A stretch of DNA of 64,000 nucleotides. It comes from Glaciecola sp964446865 (GTDB lineage Bacteria; Pseudomonadota; Gammaproteobacteria; Enterobacterales; Alteromonadaceae). The notes beneath the pieces were generated by a model. The model saw nothing but the letters and a program-made list of their open reading frames with translations. It did no database searches and was not told where the DNA came from. Shown piece by piece: positions 62,904 to 64,000 of this stretch. Made by a program: the position numbers and the translations under genes. Location: contig CAYURD010000002.1 in assembly GCA_964446865.1 (NCBI GenBank), positions 1 through 64,000 on the forward strand, read 5' to 3'. Each line of letters starts with the position of its first letter. The first letter of the stretch is position 1.

Positions 62904-63138
62904 AACCGCCCTCTTCTTATTTTTGTTTTCATTTTGCGCCTTAACAGGCTTGTTTCTGCATTTTTATGCATTTCGCATTTTGATGTTAGCTAAGATGAAA
63001 AAACGTTATATAGATCATAGCATTAAATTTTGATTTAGGAGAATTATGATTGTGTTTAGGCGCAAATATTCATAATATTACTTAGCATTTTGGCCAATCG
63101 TTAGTGCAGTTGCTGCACTTTCACTCAAAGGAAAACGC

Positions 63139-64000
63139 ATGCTTGCCAATATCAACAAAAGAGTCAGCACGGTGACGCTTGTTGTCATCGCCGTTTTAAT
63201 TAGCTCATGGAATGTCTCCTTGCTGGCTAAAACATTTGATTTTACGGCCCAAAGCCCTTGGCCTGAAATACGAAAAGAACGGTTACAAACTTTATTGCCT
63301 CAAGCCATGGACACAACTAAGATTGACGCATGGTTAATCATATGCCGAGAAAACGACAATGACCCTTTAGCGCCACATGTGGGCTGTGAAAACGCAGGAA
63401 AGACTGCTGTATTCTTATTTTACTTCGATAAACAAGGTGGAAAAAAGCGGTTTGTTTCAAAAGCCTTCTCGCCAAATGGTGAGGCAACGGCCCTAGCAGA
63501 TATTAATTTACTCGATGTCGTCATCCCTGTTGCACGCAATCAGGACGCTGTCGAGGTCGCAGTAGACTTTATCAAACAACAAGACTTTACATCAATTGCC
63601 ATAAATCGCTCTTCAAAAAATGCACAGGCAGACGGTTTAAGTTCTACGCAATATGAAAAATTAAGCACATTACTAGGCTCAAGCTTTACCGCACGCTTAA
63701 CCAGTTCTGAAAAACTTGTCTATGAATATCTGGCCATCAAACTACCCAGCGAAGTTGAGATTATGCGCCAAGCGGCCGCATTAACCGCTAAATGGCAAAT
63801 AGAGGCTTATCAACAGATAGAAGTCGGAAAAACCACTGATGCGGATGTGGCTCGCTTTCTTAAACAAAAAATGCGCGAATATGGTGTGACAGATGCTTGG
63901 GCGCCTGACCAAAACCCCAATGTCGTATCTGGCACTGACCGCGGTCATAGCCATGCAACAAATAGAGTCATTCAAGCTGGCGATGTTATTCAAACCGATT
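63139..64000 (+). CDS. Exported M24-family (Xaa-Pro) peptidase, N-terminal part, cut by window edge
   Basis: The first 287 residues are present; the gene continues beyond the right edge. A signal sequence (TVTLVVIAVLISSWNVSLLA) is followed by a creatinase-like N-terminal domain (about 45-200). Then comes the start of the M24 pita-bread fold, including IMRQAAALTAKWQIEAYQQI and PNVVSGTDRGHSHATNRVIQAGDVIQTD with the first conserved His and the approach to the metal-binding aspartates. AAAGGA lies seven bases before the ATG. Its exact peptide preference is unknown. Confidence 0.85.
   Translation, partial: MLANINKRVSTVTLVVIAVLISSWNVSLLAKTFDFTAQSPWPEIRKERLQTLLPQAMDTTKIDAWLIICRENDNDPLAPHVGCENAGKTAVFLFYFDKQGGKKRFVSKAFSPNGEATALADINLLDVVIPVARNQDAVEVAVDFIKQQDFTSIAINRSSKNAQADGLSSTQYEKLSTLLGSSFTARLTSSEKLVYEYLAIKLPSEVEIMRQAAALTAKWQIEAYQQIEVGKTTDADVARFLKQKMREYGVTDAWAPDQNPNVVSGTDRGHSHATNRVIQAGDVIQTD

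Noticed and set aside
1..64000. tRNA, rRNA, CRISPR, insertion sequence or prophage
   Set aside because: No cloverleaf sequences, regularly spaced repeats with spacers, transposase, integrase or terminal inverted repeats were seen.

Overview
The window reads as vertically inherited core chromosome of a marine gammaproteobacterium of the Alteromonadales (Alteromonas/Glaciecola-like). The reasons are gene order (gyrA-serC-aroA-cmk-rpsA; ubiG-nrdA-nrdB-yfaE; plsX-fabH-fabD-fabG-acpP-fabF-pabC-mltG-tmk-holB-tatD), an A+T-leaning composition throughout, and the closeness of proteins such as GyrA, AlaA, Bcp and YceD to their E. coli counterparts. This is inference: no rRNA lies in the window. I see no tRNA, rRNA, insertion sequence, prophage or CRISPR array. 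Genes are dense, about 60, with both ends cut (rpsA on the left, an M24 peptidase on the right).

Layout. 1-6300, minus strand: gyrA, serC, aroA, cmk, start of rpsA. 6301-12062, plus: ubiG, then the class Ia ribonucleotide reductase genes nrdA-nrdB and the ferredoxin yfaE, with a pair of NrdR-box-like sites upstream. 12093-14856, minus: dapA-bamC-purC. 15080-22701: gcvR-like and bcp, a PerM-type permease, bepA, a TlpA-like thioredoxin, arsC, a DUF2069 protein and a large lipoprotein with a zinc-protease motif. 22815-27868: hda and a DUF2066 protein, divergent from purM-purN-DUF3108. 28026-32240: fadE (with a FadR-like operator), add and an orphan LuxR-type response regulator. 32490-39150: cmoA-cmoB followed without a visible terminator by a glucosylglycerate module (glycerate kinase, phosphatase, GT81 synthase, GH13 phosphorylase). 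39215-42086: a DUF2189 membrane protein, an LRAT-like protein and alaA. 42220-46046: a CheB-CheR-PAS fusion overlapping a dGTPase gene by one base. 46329-48490: msrP-msrQ and a probable SOS cell-division inhibitor (SulA-like). 48503-60727, minus: yceD, rpmF, the fatty-acid synthesis cluster, pabC, mltG, tmk, holB, tatD and two small enzymes. 60891-64000: maf, a SpmA/SpmB-type membrane protein and the start of an M24 peptidase.

The most interesting items: (1) an apparently closed glucosylglycerate cycle, in which glycerate is phosphorylated, glucosylated and dephosphorylated, then phosphorolysed back to glycerate plus glucose-1-phosphate, encoded behind the tRNA-modification genes cmoAB; (2) a divergent SulA-like gene behind four 15-bp tandem units carrying LexA-type half sites; (3) an 18-bp tandem repeat that seems to have grown out of the purM stop codon region and now encodes a repeat N-terminus on PurN; (4) a CheB/CheR/PAS protein with no kinase domain, translationally coupled to a dGTPase; (5) a large surface lipoprotein with an HELAH zinc motif. 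No wholly new system can be proven from sequence alone; the findings state what would test each.
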